NCBI GenBank assembly: GCA_019058245.1
Contig: JAHPZJ010000014.1
Span: forward strand, 1-64,000
Direction of reading: 5' to 3'
DNA length: 64,000 nt
Source of the DNA: Promethearchaeota archaeon
Lineage (GTDB): Archaea > Asgardarchaeota > Lokiarchaeia > Sigyniarchaeales > SOKP01
Shown here in pieces: positions 45,957 to 53,931 of this stretch. The translations under genes were made by a program, and so were the position numbers. Each line of letters opens with the position of its first letter. The first letter of the stretch is position 1. The notes beneath the pieces are model-generated. The model was not told the origin of the DNA and searched no databases. It saw only the letters and a program-made list of their open reading frames with translations.

Positions 45957-46646
45957 ATGAAATTTCCAACATTAGAGTTAAATAAATATTTTGATTCCAC
46001 TGATTCTTTACAAGGTATTTTTTCTGTATTTGGGGATTTTGGTGTTGGAAAAACCACCTTTAGTCTCCAAACTGCTATAAATTCTACAAAAAGTGGTAAA
46101 TCTGTTATATATATTTTCACTAAACCTAATTTCCCTTATGAAAAGATTATGATGATAAGTAAATTCTCTAAATTTATTGAAAATAATATTCAATTTATTC
46201 AAATATTAAATTTTGTTGAATTATATCGCTTAATCTTTAATTTAGAATTTTTAATACTAGATTATTTGTCCCAGAATAAACCAAAATATAATTTAATCAT
46301 CATTGATTCAATTACTAATTTGTATAAATTAGAACTTAATAAAGATAATAAAGAAAAAAATTATAGCTTAAATTATCAATTAAATCAAATATTAGCTAAT
46401 TTAACTTATTTCAACAAAAAATATGAAATTGACGTTTTAATTGTTAATGAATTAAATAGAAAAATCATTGAAGATCAAATTATTGAGGTGCAAAGTGGTG
46501 GAAAAGTTATGGAATTTTGGGTAAAATATACCTTAAAAATAATTAAAACTGAAAAATTAAATGAGAGAAAATTTTTCTTTACAAATATTTCCCTACAAAA
46601 TTCAGTTGAATTTACCTCAAATTTGGGAGAACAAGGATTTCTGTAA
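45957..46646 (+). CDS. RadB-like RecA-family ATPase
   Basis: 229 residues, the size of a lone RecA core. Walker A GDFGVGKTT at about 26-34 and Walker B LIIIDSITNLY at about 115-125. A VQSGGKVMEFWVKYTLKI stretch is like the region after L2 in RadB. No N-terminal helix-hairpin-helix domain. RadB is the archaeal recombinase paralogue that works with RadA. Divergent from the RuvC-like gene and 52 bp before trm1. Confidence 0.85.
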   Translation: MKFPTLELNKYFDSTDSLQGIFSVFGDFGVGKTTFSLQTAINSTKSGKSVIYIFTKPNFPYEKIMMISKFSKFIENNIQFIQILNFVELYRLIFNLEFLILDYLSQNKPKYNLIIIDSITNLYKLELNKDNKEKNYSLNYQLNQILANLTYFNKKYEIDVLIVNELNRKIIEDQIIEVQSGGKVMEFWVKYTLKIIKTEKLNERKFFFTNISLQNSVEFTSNLGEQGFL

Positions 46647-46698
46647 TATCCATTAATAAATATTACCTACCTCTAAAAAATTTGATTAATTTTTAACT

Positions 46699-47925
46699 AT
46701 GCTAAAAAAAAAATTAACTTTAATTAAAGAAGGTTCATCAGAATTTTATATTTATAACGTTGATCAAGGACAGATTCCTTCAAAATCAATGAATACATTT
46801 TATAATAAGAAAATGGAGATTAATCGAGATATATCATCTTTAGCCATTAATGCCTATACTGATTTATATGAACAACAAAAACTGATAATTATAGATTCTA
46901 TGGCTGCATCAGGGATAAGCTCTATAAGGATGATAAAGGAATGCAAAAATATTAAAAAAATTTTTATCAATGATATAAATCCTGAAGCTATCAAACTAGT
47001 AAAAAAAAATATAAAATTAAACAATCTGAATAAAGCACCGATTAAAATAATTATAACCCAAAAAGATGCGAATCTCTTATTTTCTGAAATTGCTGTTACA
47101 AAAAATAAAATTTCAAATGAAATACAAAAAAAACCAAATGTTATATCAATTGATCCATTTGGCACTCCTAACCTTTATATTGACTCTGCAATCAAAACAA
47201 TACAAAAAAAAAAAGGCTTATTGTGCATTACTGCTACAGATACAGCTGTTTTATTTGGAGTTCGTCCTAATGTTTGTATTAGGAAATATTTTGCTAAACC
47301 ACTTCATACGGAATATTCTAAAGAGATTGGAAGTCGAATTTTAATATATTTTATCTCTCGAATAGCTAACCTTAATAAGATTGGGATAATTCCTCTTTTG
47401 ACATTCTATTCAGGGCATTTTATTAGAATATTCTGTACAACTTTTAAAAATCAAGAAAAAATTACTAAATATTTTAAAAATATCGGTTACATTATCCACT
47501 GTAAAGATTGTGGACATCGATATTCTTTTGGAAATAATATTTTAGAGGTTTCAAATGAATGTCCTTTATGTAAACGTAAAAAAAATCTTGATTATGCAGG
47601 TCCCTTATGGATTGGTAAATTACATAAATTAAATTTTATCAATAAAATGGTAAATTTAAATAAAAATTCTAAATTTGCAAATAAAAAGAGAATAGAAAAA
47701 CTCTTGTCTTTTATTAAAGAAGAAAATAGTATGCCGATCTCATATTATAATCTTCATAAACTTAGCAAAAATTTGGGACTTAAGGCAGTTCCTAAAATTG
47801 AAGATATTATTAAAATAATAAAAAAAGAAGGGTATCAATGTTCTAGGACTCATTTTAGTTATTTATCAATAAAAAGTGATTTAGATTTATCCTCTTTAAC
47901 AAAAATTTTGATTGATTTAGAATAA
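46699..47925 (+). CDS. trm1: tRNA (guanine26-N2)-dimethyltransferase Trm1
   Basis: 408 residues. Methylates G26 of tRNA. Seen: YNKKMEINRDISSLAI, the SAM site IDSMAASGISSIRM, catalytic VISIDPFGTPNLY, CITATDTAVLFG and HTEYSKEIGSRILI, all Trm1 hallmarks, and a zinc-ribbon-like part with CKDCGHRY and CPLCKRK (about 274-295). The C-terminal domain ends normally. In line with ftsJ 17 bp downstream, so an RNA-methylation pair. Confidence 0.95.
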   Translation: MLKKKLTLIKEGSSEFYIYNVDQGQIPSKSMNTFYNKKMEINRDISSLAINAYTDLYEQQKLIIIDSMAASGISSIRMIKECKNIKKIFINDINPEAIKLVKKNIKLNNLNKAPIKIIITQKDANLLFSEIAVTKNKISNEIQKKPNVISIDPFGTPNLYIDSAIKTIQKKKGLLCITATDTAVLFGVRPNVCIRKYFAKPLHTEYSKEIGSRILIYFISRIANLNKIGIIPLLTFYSGHFIRIFCTTFKNQEKITKYFKNIGYIIHCKDCGHRYSFGNNILEVSNECPLCKRKKNLDYAGPLWIGKLHKLNFINKMVNLNKNSKFANKKRIEKLLSFIKEENSMPISYYNLHKLSKNLGLKAVPKIEDIIKIIKKEGYQCSRTHFSYLSIKSDLDLSSLTKILIDLE

Positions 47926-47942
47926 TTATAGATGACTATTAG

Positions 47943-48581
47943 ATGGCTAAAGATCAAGAATATCATAAAAAGGAAAGATTTTACAGGCAAGCTAAAAAAG
48001 AGGGTTATCGTGCAAGATCAGCATATAAATTATTTGATATTCAAAAAAAGTATAATATTTTTAAAAGAGCATTTTATATATTAGATATAGGATGTGCGCC
48101 GGGTTCATGGCTTCAGGTAATAAAAAAATTTGCTGAAGAGAATCTGGGTAAATATAATGATCAATATTATTACCGTGATCACTTTAAAATCATGGGTATA
48201 GATATTGTGAATACCTCACCTATAGAAAATGTTCATATAGTTAAGGCAGATGTCACAAAACCAGAAATCCAAGCAGAATTAGATGTTTTTTTTCATAGTA
48301 AATTAGATTTAATCGTATCAGATGTGTCAATAAAGAAAATTGGAAATAATTTCACTGACCATATAAGACAGTTAGCTCTATGTTATAAAATAATGGATTT
48401 AGTAAAAAGAAATTTAAAATTTAAAGGGAGTCTAGTAATCAAAATGTTCCAAGGTTCGGATTTTAATAAATTTTACCAAGAAATTAAACCAATATTCAGA
48501 ATTGTAAAAGCATATAAACCAATAACTTCAACAAAGAAGAGTAATGAGATCTACATAATTGGTTTACAAAAAAAAAATTAA
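47943..48581 (+). CDS. FtsJ/RlmE-like 2'-O-methyltransferase
   Basis: 212 residues. Starts with YRARSAYKLFDI (catalytic Lys in SAYKL), then LDIGCAPGSWLQVI (SAM motif I), GIDIVNTSPI, LIVSDVSIKKIGN (catalytic Asp), VIKMFQG (catalytic Lys) and EIYIIG (catalytic Glu). The K-D-K-E tetrad is complete. Targets rRNA or tRNA ribose. 17 bp after trm1; its stop overlaps the convergent RPC34-like gene. Confidence 0.93.
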   Translation: MAKDQEYHKKERFYRQAKKEGYRARSAYKLFDIQKKYNIFKRAFYILDIGCAPGSWLQVIKKFAEENLGKYNDQYYYRDHFKIMGIDIVNTSPIENVHIVKADVTKPEIQAELDVFFHSKLDLIVSDVSIKKIGNNFTDHIRQLALCYKIMDLVKRNLKFKGSLVIKMFQGSDFNKFYQEIKPIFRIVKAYKPITSTKKSNEIYIIGLQKKN

Positions 48582-49189
48582 ATATCCTTTAATCGAGCTT
48601 CAATATCATCAAAATTTATTTTATATTTTTCTCCATTTGAAGTGATATTAATCCACTCTGTTAACCATTCACAATGTTGTGGATTGAAATTGTCAAGGTT
48701 AGTATCATTACACTTATCCCTAAAAGGGCATATGAAGCATGGTTGCCTAGAAAACATATTCCAAATAAAATCTTTATTATTTTTATTAATTTTTAGTTCA
48801 TTTACCTTAACGTCAATTTCTTCAAGTGCAAATATATGTTTGGTCCAAGAAGCATCAATTAATTCTCGAGTCATCTTGATTTTTGATTGTAATACTAAAA
48901 TATCTAAAATATTTTCTAATTCATTACGTCTCTTTTTGCTTAATTCCAAAAGACGGGTAAATAATATATCTTTTTCACGGTTTATTATATCTAGTATTAA
49001 TTTTTCATCTTTTTTTAGTGTGCGATTGAATTTTTTCTTTTTTTCTTCTATTCTTTCAATTCTTCTTTCCACATAAGATTTCTCTTCTAAAGGGCCTTCA
49101 ACATGCTCTTTTATTTTACATTTATGACGTGATAAATAGGCAAAACTTTTTCCACAATAAGGACAAACTTCTTTTTTTTTTTTTGCCAT
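48578..49189 (-). CDS. RPC34-like winged-helix protein with N-terminal zinc finger and FeS motif
   Basis: 203 residues. Residues 9-29 hold CPYCGKSFAYLSRHKC and a following His, a probable zinc finger. A basic helix then leads to a winged-helix-like segment (about 58-115). The C-terminal half has CFICPFRDKC and, after NFNPQHC, EWLTEWI: four cysteines in C-x2-C-x5-C-x(n)-C before W-x-x-x-W-[IL], the pattern of the [4Fe-4S] end of RNA polymerase III subunit RPC34/hRPC39. Archaeal RPC34-like proteins are known. The zinc finger is an extra module. Pol III kinship is inferred from the motif. Confidence 0.65.
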   Translation of the reverse strand: MAKKKKEVCPYCGKSFAYLSRHKCKIKEHVEGPLEEKSYVERRIERIEEKKKKFNRTLKKDEKLILDIINREKDILFTRLLELSKKRRNELENILDILVLQSKIKMTRELIDASWTKHIFALEEIDVKVNELKINKNNKDFIWNMFSRQPCFICPFRDKCNDTNLDNFNPQHCEWLTEWINITSNGEKYKINFDDIEARLKDI

Positions 49190-49376
49190 TGTAATGATTA
49201 GGTTTATTTTGATATGATATATTTAACTATTAAAATTAAATGGACAATGATATTATCAATATGAATAGTTTAAAATTAATTTTATGTTTTTTCAGGAATT
49301 AACTTAAATTTCTCATTAATTTTATATTGTTAATTTTAAATTGTATTTAAACTATTGAGTTCATTCATAAATAACA

Positions 49377-50204
49377 ATGACTATTAATAAATTATTAGGA
49401 ATTGGTAAAGATAAAATAATTAAATTACAAAATTTTTATAATCAATCTGCAGTAAAGAAAGAAAATCAGTATATTTTAACTTCAGGAGCTAAGAATTTTG
49501 ATGAAACTCTAGGAGGGGGTTTCTGTAAGGGTAAAAAATATTTGATATTTGGAGCAAATAAGACCGGCAAGACTCAATTGTGTCATCAATTATGCGTCCA
49601 AGCTTATTTCCAATTTTCTGAGTTAATTGATGAGCCTGGAATTGAGAATAAGCAGTTTATTTTTTATTTTGATACAGAAAATACGTTCCGTCCTGAAAGA
49701 ATTAAGGAACTTGCCATAAAATATGATTTGAAACTTGAAAAATTGTTAAAAAGTATTTTAGTATCCAAAATTATGAGCAACTCTGCTTTTTTGCTTTCTT
49801 TAGATGAACTTAAACATTATATAAAAGATAATTCTGTCAACATAATAATTATTGATACTATAAACAATTATTATAATTCTGATTTAGCACAAAAAGAGAT
49901 TACTAATAGTAAAGCAAAAGAAAACTTTTTTAAAATTTTAACAAAAATTAACGAATTATCATTACATAATAATGTCATTGTAATAGCAACAGCACAAATA
50001 ACTTCAAATTTGAATAGAAACGCCCCAATTAAAGTGATGCCTATTGGTAATTATATTTTGAATCATTTTTTTTCAGAGTATCTTTATTTAGATTATAAAG
50101 AACAGGATAAAAGATATATCCAATTAGTAAATTCATTAAATCTTCCCGAAAAAAAATTATTATACCAAATTTCTACTTCAGGAATTCAAGATTATAAAAT
50201 TTAA
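49377..50204 (+). CDS. RadA/Rad51-like ATPase paralogue without N-terminal HhH domain
   Basis: 275 residues. An ILTSGAKNFDETLGGGF motif opens the RecA core, followed by Walker A GANKTGKTQLCHQL at about 59-67 and FYFDTENTFRPERI, diagnostic for RadA/Rad51. Walker B is VNIIIIDTINNYY, and VIVIATAQITSN is the L1/L2-region strand. The usual helix-hairpin-helix region of RadA (about 60 residues) is reduced to 30. L2 is short. It is therefore a RadA paralogue rather than the main recombinase. Divergent from the RPC34-like gene. Confidence 0.85.
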   Translation: MTINKLLGIGKDKIIKLQNFYNQSAVKKENQYILTSGAKNFDETLGGGFCKGKKYLIFGANKTGKTQLCHQLCVQAYFQFSELIDEPGIENKQFIFYFDTENTFRPERIKELAIKYDLKLEKLLKSILVSKIMSNSAFLLSLDELKHYIKDNSVNIIIIDTINNYYNSDLAQKEITNSKAKENFFKILTKINELSLHNNVIVIATAQITSNLNRNAPIKVMPIGNYILNHFFSEYLYLDYKEQDKRYIQLVNSLNLPEKKLLYQISTSGIQDYKI

Positions 50205-50206
50205 TT

Positions 50207-51079
50207 TTATTTTAGACAAACTTTAAAAAACTCTTCTATAGAAAGATATGTAAAATTATCCACAATAATATCAGAATTAACAAAATAAATTGGATTTATT
50301 ATCATTTTCTTTAACCATTGGATTAATTCTAACGCATATTGAAGCTTTTTTACTTTAATGGAATTTGCTTCTTGATTTTTTTTTATACTTATTTTAGAAT
50401 ATTTCCCGACAATCTTACCAAAATCCATTCCTATTAGAAATAATCTATGGAATGGAGCAATTAATGTCCGCAGAAAAAAAAGTATTCTATCACCATCAGT
50501 AAAACCACCTGGATTAATTATATTTGATAAGGGCTCAACTTGGGTGGTTCCTATAACATTTTCGAATTTTATTATATCATCTTTAAAATATCTTAGTTTT
50601 TTAATATTATCTCCATGAGCATGTATAATACTAAAACTAGGGTAATAAAATTCTTTTTTTGTAATTCCATCTAAATCTGTAAATATTGCATCAATTTTTA
50701 TTCCCTTTTCTCTTAATAAAACTGAAGCACCATCTGCGGCTAAAGTAATAAAATTTTCAAAAAATAATGATCCCTCTTTTTTAAAAATAATATCTACGGT
50801 TTTTTCTAATGATGGACCACATCCAAAAACTAGAAGTGATGGTTTTGTTGAAATATTTTTTTTAAATAGTTTTAATATATTATTTAACTTCCAATTTTGG
50901 CTTTTATTTAAAAATATAGTTGACAAATAATCACGAGCTTCACAGTCCTTATTATAGTCAAATTTGAAATCCTTTCTTATTTGTTCATATTTATATTTAA
51001 ATTCTTTATAAAAATTTAGTTGAACTTTTAGCTTAGAACTCATATTGCCAAAAAATTTTAATTTATTAAAATCAATCAT
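50207..51079 (-). CDS. mptE: MptE-like 6-hydroxymethyl-7,8-dihydropterin diphosphokinase (DUF115)
   Basis: 290 residues. DUF115 motifs in order: LVFGCGPSLEKTVD, LAADGASVLLREKGIKIDAIFTDLDG, IIHAHGDN, IGTTQVEP, NPGGFTDGDRILFFL and LIGMDFGK. In Methanocaldococcus MptE makes the pterin diphosphate for tetrahydromethanopterin, and homologues may serve folates. Cytoplasmic. Convergent with the RadA paralogue; divergent from the GcvH gene. Confidence 0.9.
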   Translation of the reverse strand: MIDFNKLKFFGNMSSKLKVQLNFYKEFKYKYEQIRKDFKFDYNKDCEARDYLSTIFLNKSQNWKLNNILKLFKKNISTKPSLLVFGCGPSLEKTVDIIFKKEGSLFFENFITLAADGASVLLREKGIKIDAIFTDLDGITKKEFYYPSFSIIHAHGDNIKKLRYFKDDIIKFENVIGTTQVEPLSNIINPGGFTDGDRILFFLRTLIAPFHRLFLIGMDFGKIVGKYSKISIKKNQEANSIKVKKLQYALELIQWLKKMIINPIYFVNSDIIVDNFTYLSIEEFFKVCLK

Positions 51080-51167
51080 AAAATTTTAAATTATTACCTT
51101 AATTAATAAAGACATACTAATCAATTCAATATTATTAAAATTCATAAATTTAGTAAAAAAGAGTTTG

Positions 51168-51566
51168 ATGAAAATGACTAAATGGTTTACCAAAACACAT
51201 CAATGGTTTGATGATGCCACAAAAATGGTTGGAATTACTCCTTTTGCTGCAGAACAGCTTGGAGAAATTAGTTTTGTTGATGTAGAAGGCCTTGAAGGTG
51301 CTACTCTTGAACAAGTTAAAATGGATGGAGATGAACCTTCAAGTGACCCAATTGATTGTACTGTTGAATCAAGTAAAGCTGTTGGAGATATTTATTCACC
51401 AGTAAGTGGTAATGTAATTGAAGTTAATTCCGATTTGATGGATGAACCTGAGAAAATTAACGAAGATGCTTTTGCTGCATGGCTATTTAAAATAGAACCA
51501 TCAAATTGGGACGGTGAAAAAGGCAACCTATTAGATGAAGGAGCATATAACGCCCTAATAGGTTAG
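51168..51566 (+). CDS. gcvH: Glycine-cleavage H-like lipoyl carrier protein
   Basis: 132 residues from the ATG at 51168; an ATG at 51174 or a TTG at 51165 are alternatives. KTHQWF is the H-protein start motif, MVGITPFAAEQLGEISFVDV follows, and the lipoyl-lysine lies in VESSKAVGDIYSPVSG (about residue 70). A small acidic insertion (DEPSSDPID) precedes the lipoyl loop. No other glycine-cleavage genes in the window; the lipoyl group would come from the operon at 9-11.8 kb. An LbpA-type role cannot be excluded. Confidence 0.9.
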   Translation: MKMTKWFTKTHQWFDDATKMVGITPFAAEQLGEISFVDVEGLEGATLEQVKMDGDEPSSDPIDCTVESSKAVGDIYSPVSGNVIEVNSDLMDEPEKINEDAFAAWLFKIEPSNWDGEKGNLLDEGAYNALIG

Positions 51567-51579
51567 AATATAAAACTTA

Positions 51580-51625
51580 TTATATCTTTTTTCTAATTTT
51601 TTTTATCTTTTTTTTCTTTTCTTAA
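51580..51625 (+). terminator. T-rich terminator after gcvH
   Basis: Several T-runs of four to eight bases (for example at 51587-51592, 51597-51604 and 51608-51615) lie 15-60 bp after the stop. Typical of archaeal oligo-T termination. Confidence 0.5.
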
Positions 51626-51768
51626 ATAATTCCAAGAGAATTTAATAATTTGAGTTATTAATAGCAAAAAAATATAGCTTTAATTTATCAAATAAATCTG
51701 AGAATTTTTTAAAAATTATTAACATATTAAATTAAAAGTGGAGAAAACGCCATTTTCCTATTTAAAGG

Positions 51769-52269
51769 TTAAATTTCACCCATTTTTACAGCTATCATAT
51801 ATTGGAGCATTATAAATGTTATAATAATCATTACCATTCCAATTACTAAAATCCAAACAGCCATTCTTTTATTATACACATATTTAGATGCTTGAAATAA
51901 TGCAATAAAACCAATAGAACAAAATAAAATTAAAATAGAGGCCACAATCCCTTCAATAATAAAACTTTCATGGATATCTTTATAGATAAGCACAGGATTC
52001 CCTTGGCTATCTCCCCCTATTGCAGGAGGGTCTCTAACCATAAAATAAACTACACCAGTTTGAAGGATAAATAATATTATTAAGATGGTAATTATACTTA
52101 GGGATCTTGAAGGTGATGGAAATGAAAGTCTTGGAAGTTTTAACTTAGGAAAATTAATCTTTGGTCTCCTTAATGATTTTCCAAAAACCCAAGGTGTTTT
52201 ATCTTTAATCTTCTCAAAAATAGTTTCAGAACCAATAATTTCCTCTTTTTTTGATCCTACTTTCTGCAT
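51769..52269 (-). CDS. OST3/OST6/OSTC-like membrane protein (oligosaccharyltransferase subunit)
   Basis: 166 residues. A basic/proline N-terminus (FPKLKLPRLSFPSPSR, about 40-55) leads to three helices at about 58-77, 104-125 and 137-159. The loop after helix 1 reads VRDPPAIGGDSQGNPV, and IYKDIHESFIIEGIVASI opens helix 2. Human OSTC/DC2 has the same order: LKLKK-P, helix, VEPPSVGS, YIMEG-ASS, helix, NR, helix, of nearly equal length (149). OST3/OST6 proteins are reported from Asgard archaea. The thioredoxin domain of OST3/6 is absent. Confidence 0.75.
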   Translation of the reverse strand: MQKVGSKKEEIIGSETIFEKIKDKTPWVFGKSLRRPKINFPKLKLPRLSFPSPSRSLSIITILIILFILQTGVVYFMVRDPPAIGGDSQGNPVLIYKDIHESFIIEGIVASILILFCSIGFIALFQASKYVYNKRMAVWILVIGMVMIIITFIMLQYMIAVKMGEI

Positions 52270-52338
52270 AGGCTATGAAATAAATATTAAAATAAATTTA
52301 ATAAGTTTTTCAAAGAAGTTCAAAATTACTCGTGGAAT

Positions 52339-53835
52339 TCAATTTAATTTTCTGAGTAAATTAATTAACAAATCCCAGACTTTTGCAACTGACTTAATGA
52401 GTAAACGTTCATCTGGTGAATGCGCACCTTCATTTGTCGGGCCAATTGAAATCATTTCCATTTTAGGAAAAGTTTTTTTTAAAATTCCACATTCTAAACC
52501 AGCATGAATTGCTATAATCTCGAATTCTTCATTAAATAATTTCTTATATGTTTCATTATATTTTTTTAGTAAGTGTGATTGAAAATTTGGAGTCCATCCT
52601 GGATAATCAGAATCTTTTATAATCTTTATTTCTAAACCACTTAAATCTAATAAAATTTTTGTTTTTTCCCAAATTACGTTTTTAAAATATTCACTTAAGC
52701 TTCTTTGGCTTACTTTAAGTTCTATATCATCTTCTCTTGTTGTTATTGTACTAAAATTTGAAGAACTAAATACTAATCCTTCAATTCGAGGATGCATTGA
52801 TAATGGACCGTTAGGTATTAAGTACATTATATTTAATAGATTATCTTGAATATTTTTATTTAAAACCTTATTATTACTATGTGAATCTAATCTCTCTAAT
52901 GATAAAGTTAGATTGGGTTCAATCTCATCGAAAATTACCTTTATCTCAGTAAATAGAGTTTCTATAGAGGATATAATCTCTGAAGATTGATCTTGCTCAA
53001 CATATAATACAGATTCAACTTCTCTAGGTATAGCATTTGGTCTATTTCCCCCATCAATTGAACAAACATAAATTGAATATTGTTTATTTAATTTCCAAAG
53101 AAGTTGACCCATGATTTTTAACGCATTTCCCCTTCCTAAATGAATATCTCCTCCTGAATGACCTCCTCTTAATCCAGATATAAAAACTCTAATTGCTGTT
53201 AATTTTTGCTCTGGCAAGTTTAATTCTATCACATTTTTTTTTATTTCAATAATATGTACTAGACCACCTGCACAACCTATCGTTACTGCATTATCCTCTT
53301 CTGAATCGAGGTTTATCAAGAAATCCCCATCTAAAAACTCTTTTTCAACTTTAAATGCCCCTCTAAGACCCTGTTCTTCATCAACAGTAAATAACAAATT
53401 TAAATCTAATAAGTTAAAATTTAATTCCCTCTTACAAATCTTTTTCATCAAAGTTAAAATATAACATATTCCAACACCATCATCAGCTCCTAAAGTAGTT
53501 CCATCTGCTGTTAGCCATTTATCATTTTCTATTTCTTCAATTTTTAATTTTAATGGATCTCTTGAAAAATCATGAGATACTGATTCATTTTTTTCACAAA
53601 CCATATCCATATGACATTGTAATACAACGGTTGATTTTTGCTTTACTTTAGCAGGTACTATAACAACTAAATTTCCAACAGAATCAATTTTATATTTAAA
53701 TCCCAAACTCTCTGCTTCCTCCTTTATAAATGATCTTATTTTTTCTTCATGCTCAGAACATCGAGGAATTTTAGAAATTTTTTCAAAATAATCCCAAAAT
53801 TCAGAGGGTTCTCCTAAATCTTTTAAATTTAGCAA
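52339..53835 (-). CDS. pepD: PepD-like aminoacyl-histidine dipeptidase (M20)
   Basis: 498 residues. Metal ligands: VVLQCHMDMVCE (His), TLGADDGVGI (Asp), FTVDEEQGLRGA (Glu-Glu) and LINLDSEEDNAVTIGCAGG. The dimerisation insertion and the final His motif EGAHSPDERL are present. Cleaves dipeptides in the cytoplasm and may process peptides brought in by the ABC importer. Full length. Start ATG at 53835. Confidence 0.94.
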   Translation of the reverse strand: MLNLKDLGEPSEFWDYFEKISKIPRCSEHEEKIRSFIKEEAESLGFKYKIDSVGNLVVIVPAKVKQKSTVVLQCHMDMVCEKNESVSHDFSRDPLKLKIEEIENDKWLTADGTTLGADDGVGICYILTLMKKICKRELNFNLLDLNLLFTVDEEQGLRGAFKVEKEFLDGDFLINLDSEEDNAVTIGCAGGLVHIIEIKKNVIELNLPEQKLTAIRVFISGLRGGHSGGDIHLGRGNALKIMGQLLWKLNKQYSIYVCSIDGGNRPNAIPREVESVLYVEQDQSSEIISSIETLFTEIKVIFDEIEPNLTLSLERLDSHSNNKVLNKNIQDNLLNIMYLIPNGPLSMHPRIEGLVFSSSNFSTITTREDDIELKVSQRSLSEYFKNVIWEKTKILLDLSGLEIKIIKDSDYPGWTPNFQSHLLKKYNETYKKLFNEEFEIIAIHAGLECGILKKTFPKMEMISIGPTNEGAHSPDERLLIKSVAKVWDLLINLLRKLN

Positions 53836-53931
53836 TATCGTCCCTTATAATTAAAATATATATAATTATTCATTTATAATAATTATAAAATAACACAAAA
53901 TTCTTTATAACTTTAGTTAAAGGCTAATTAA

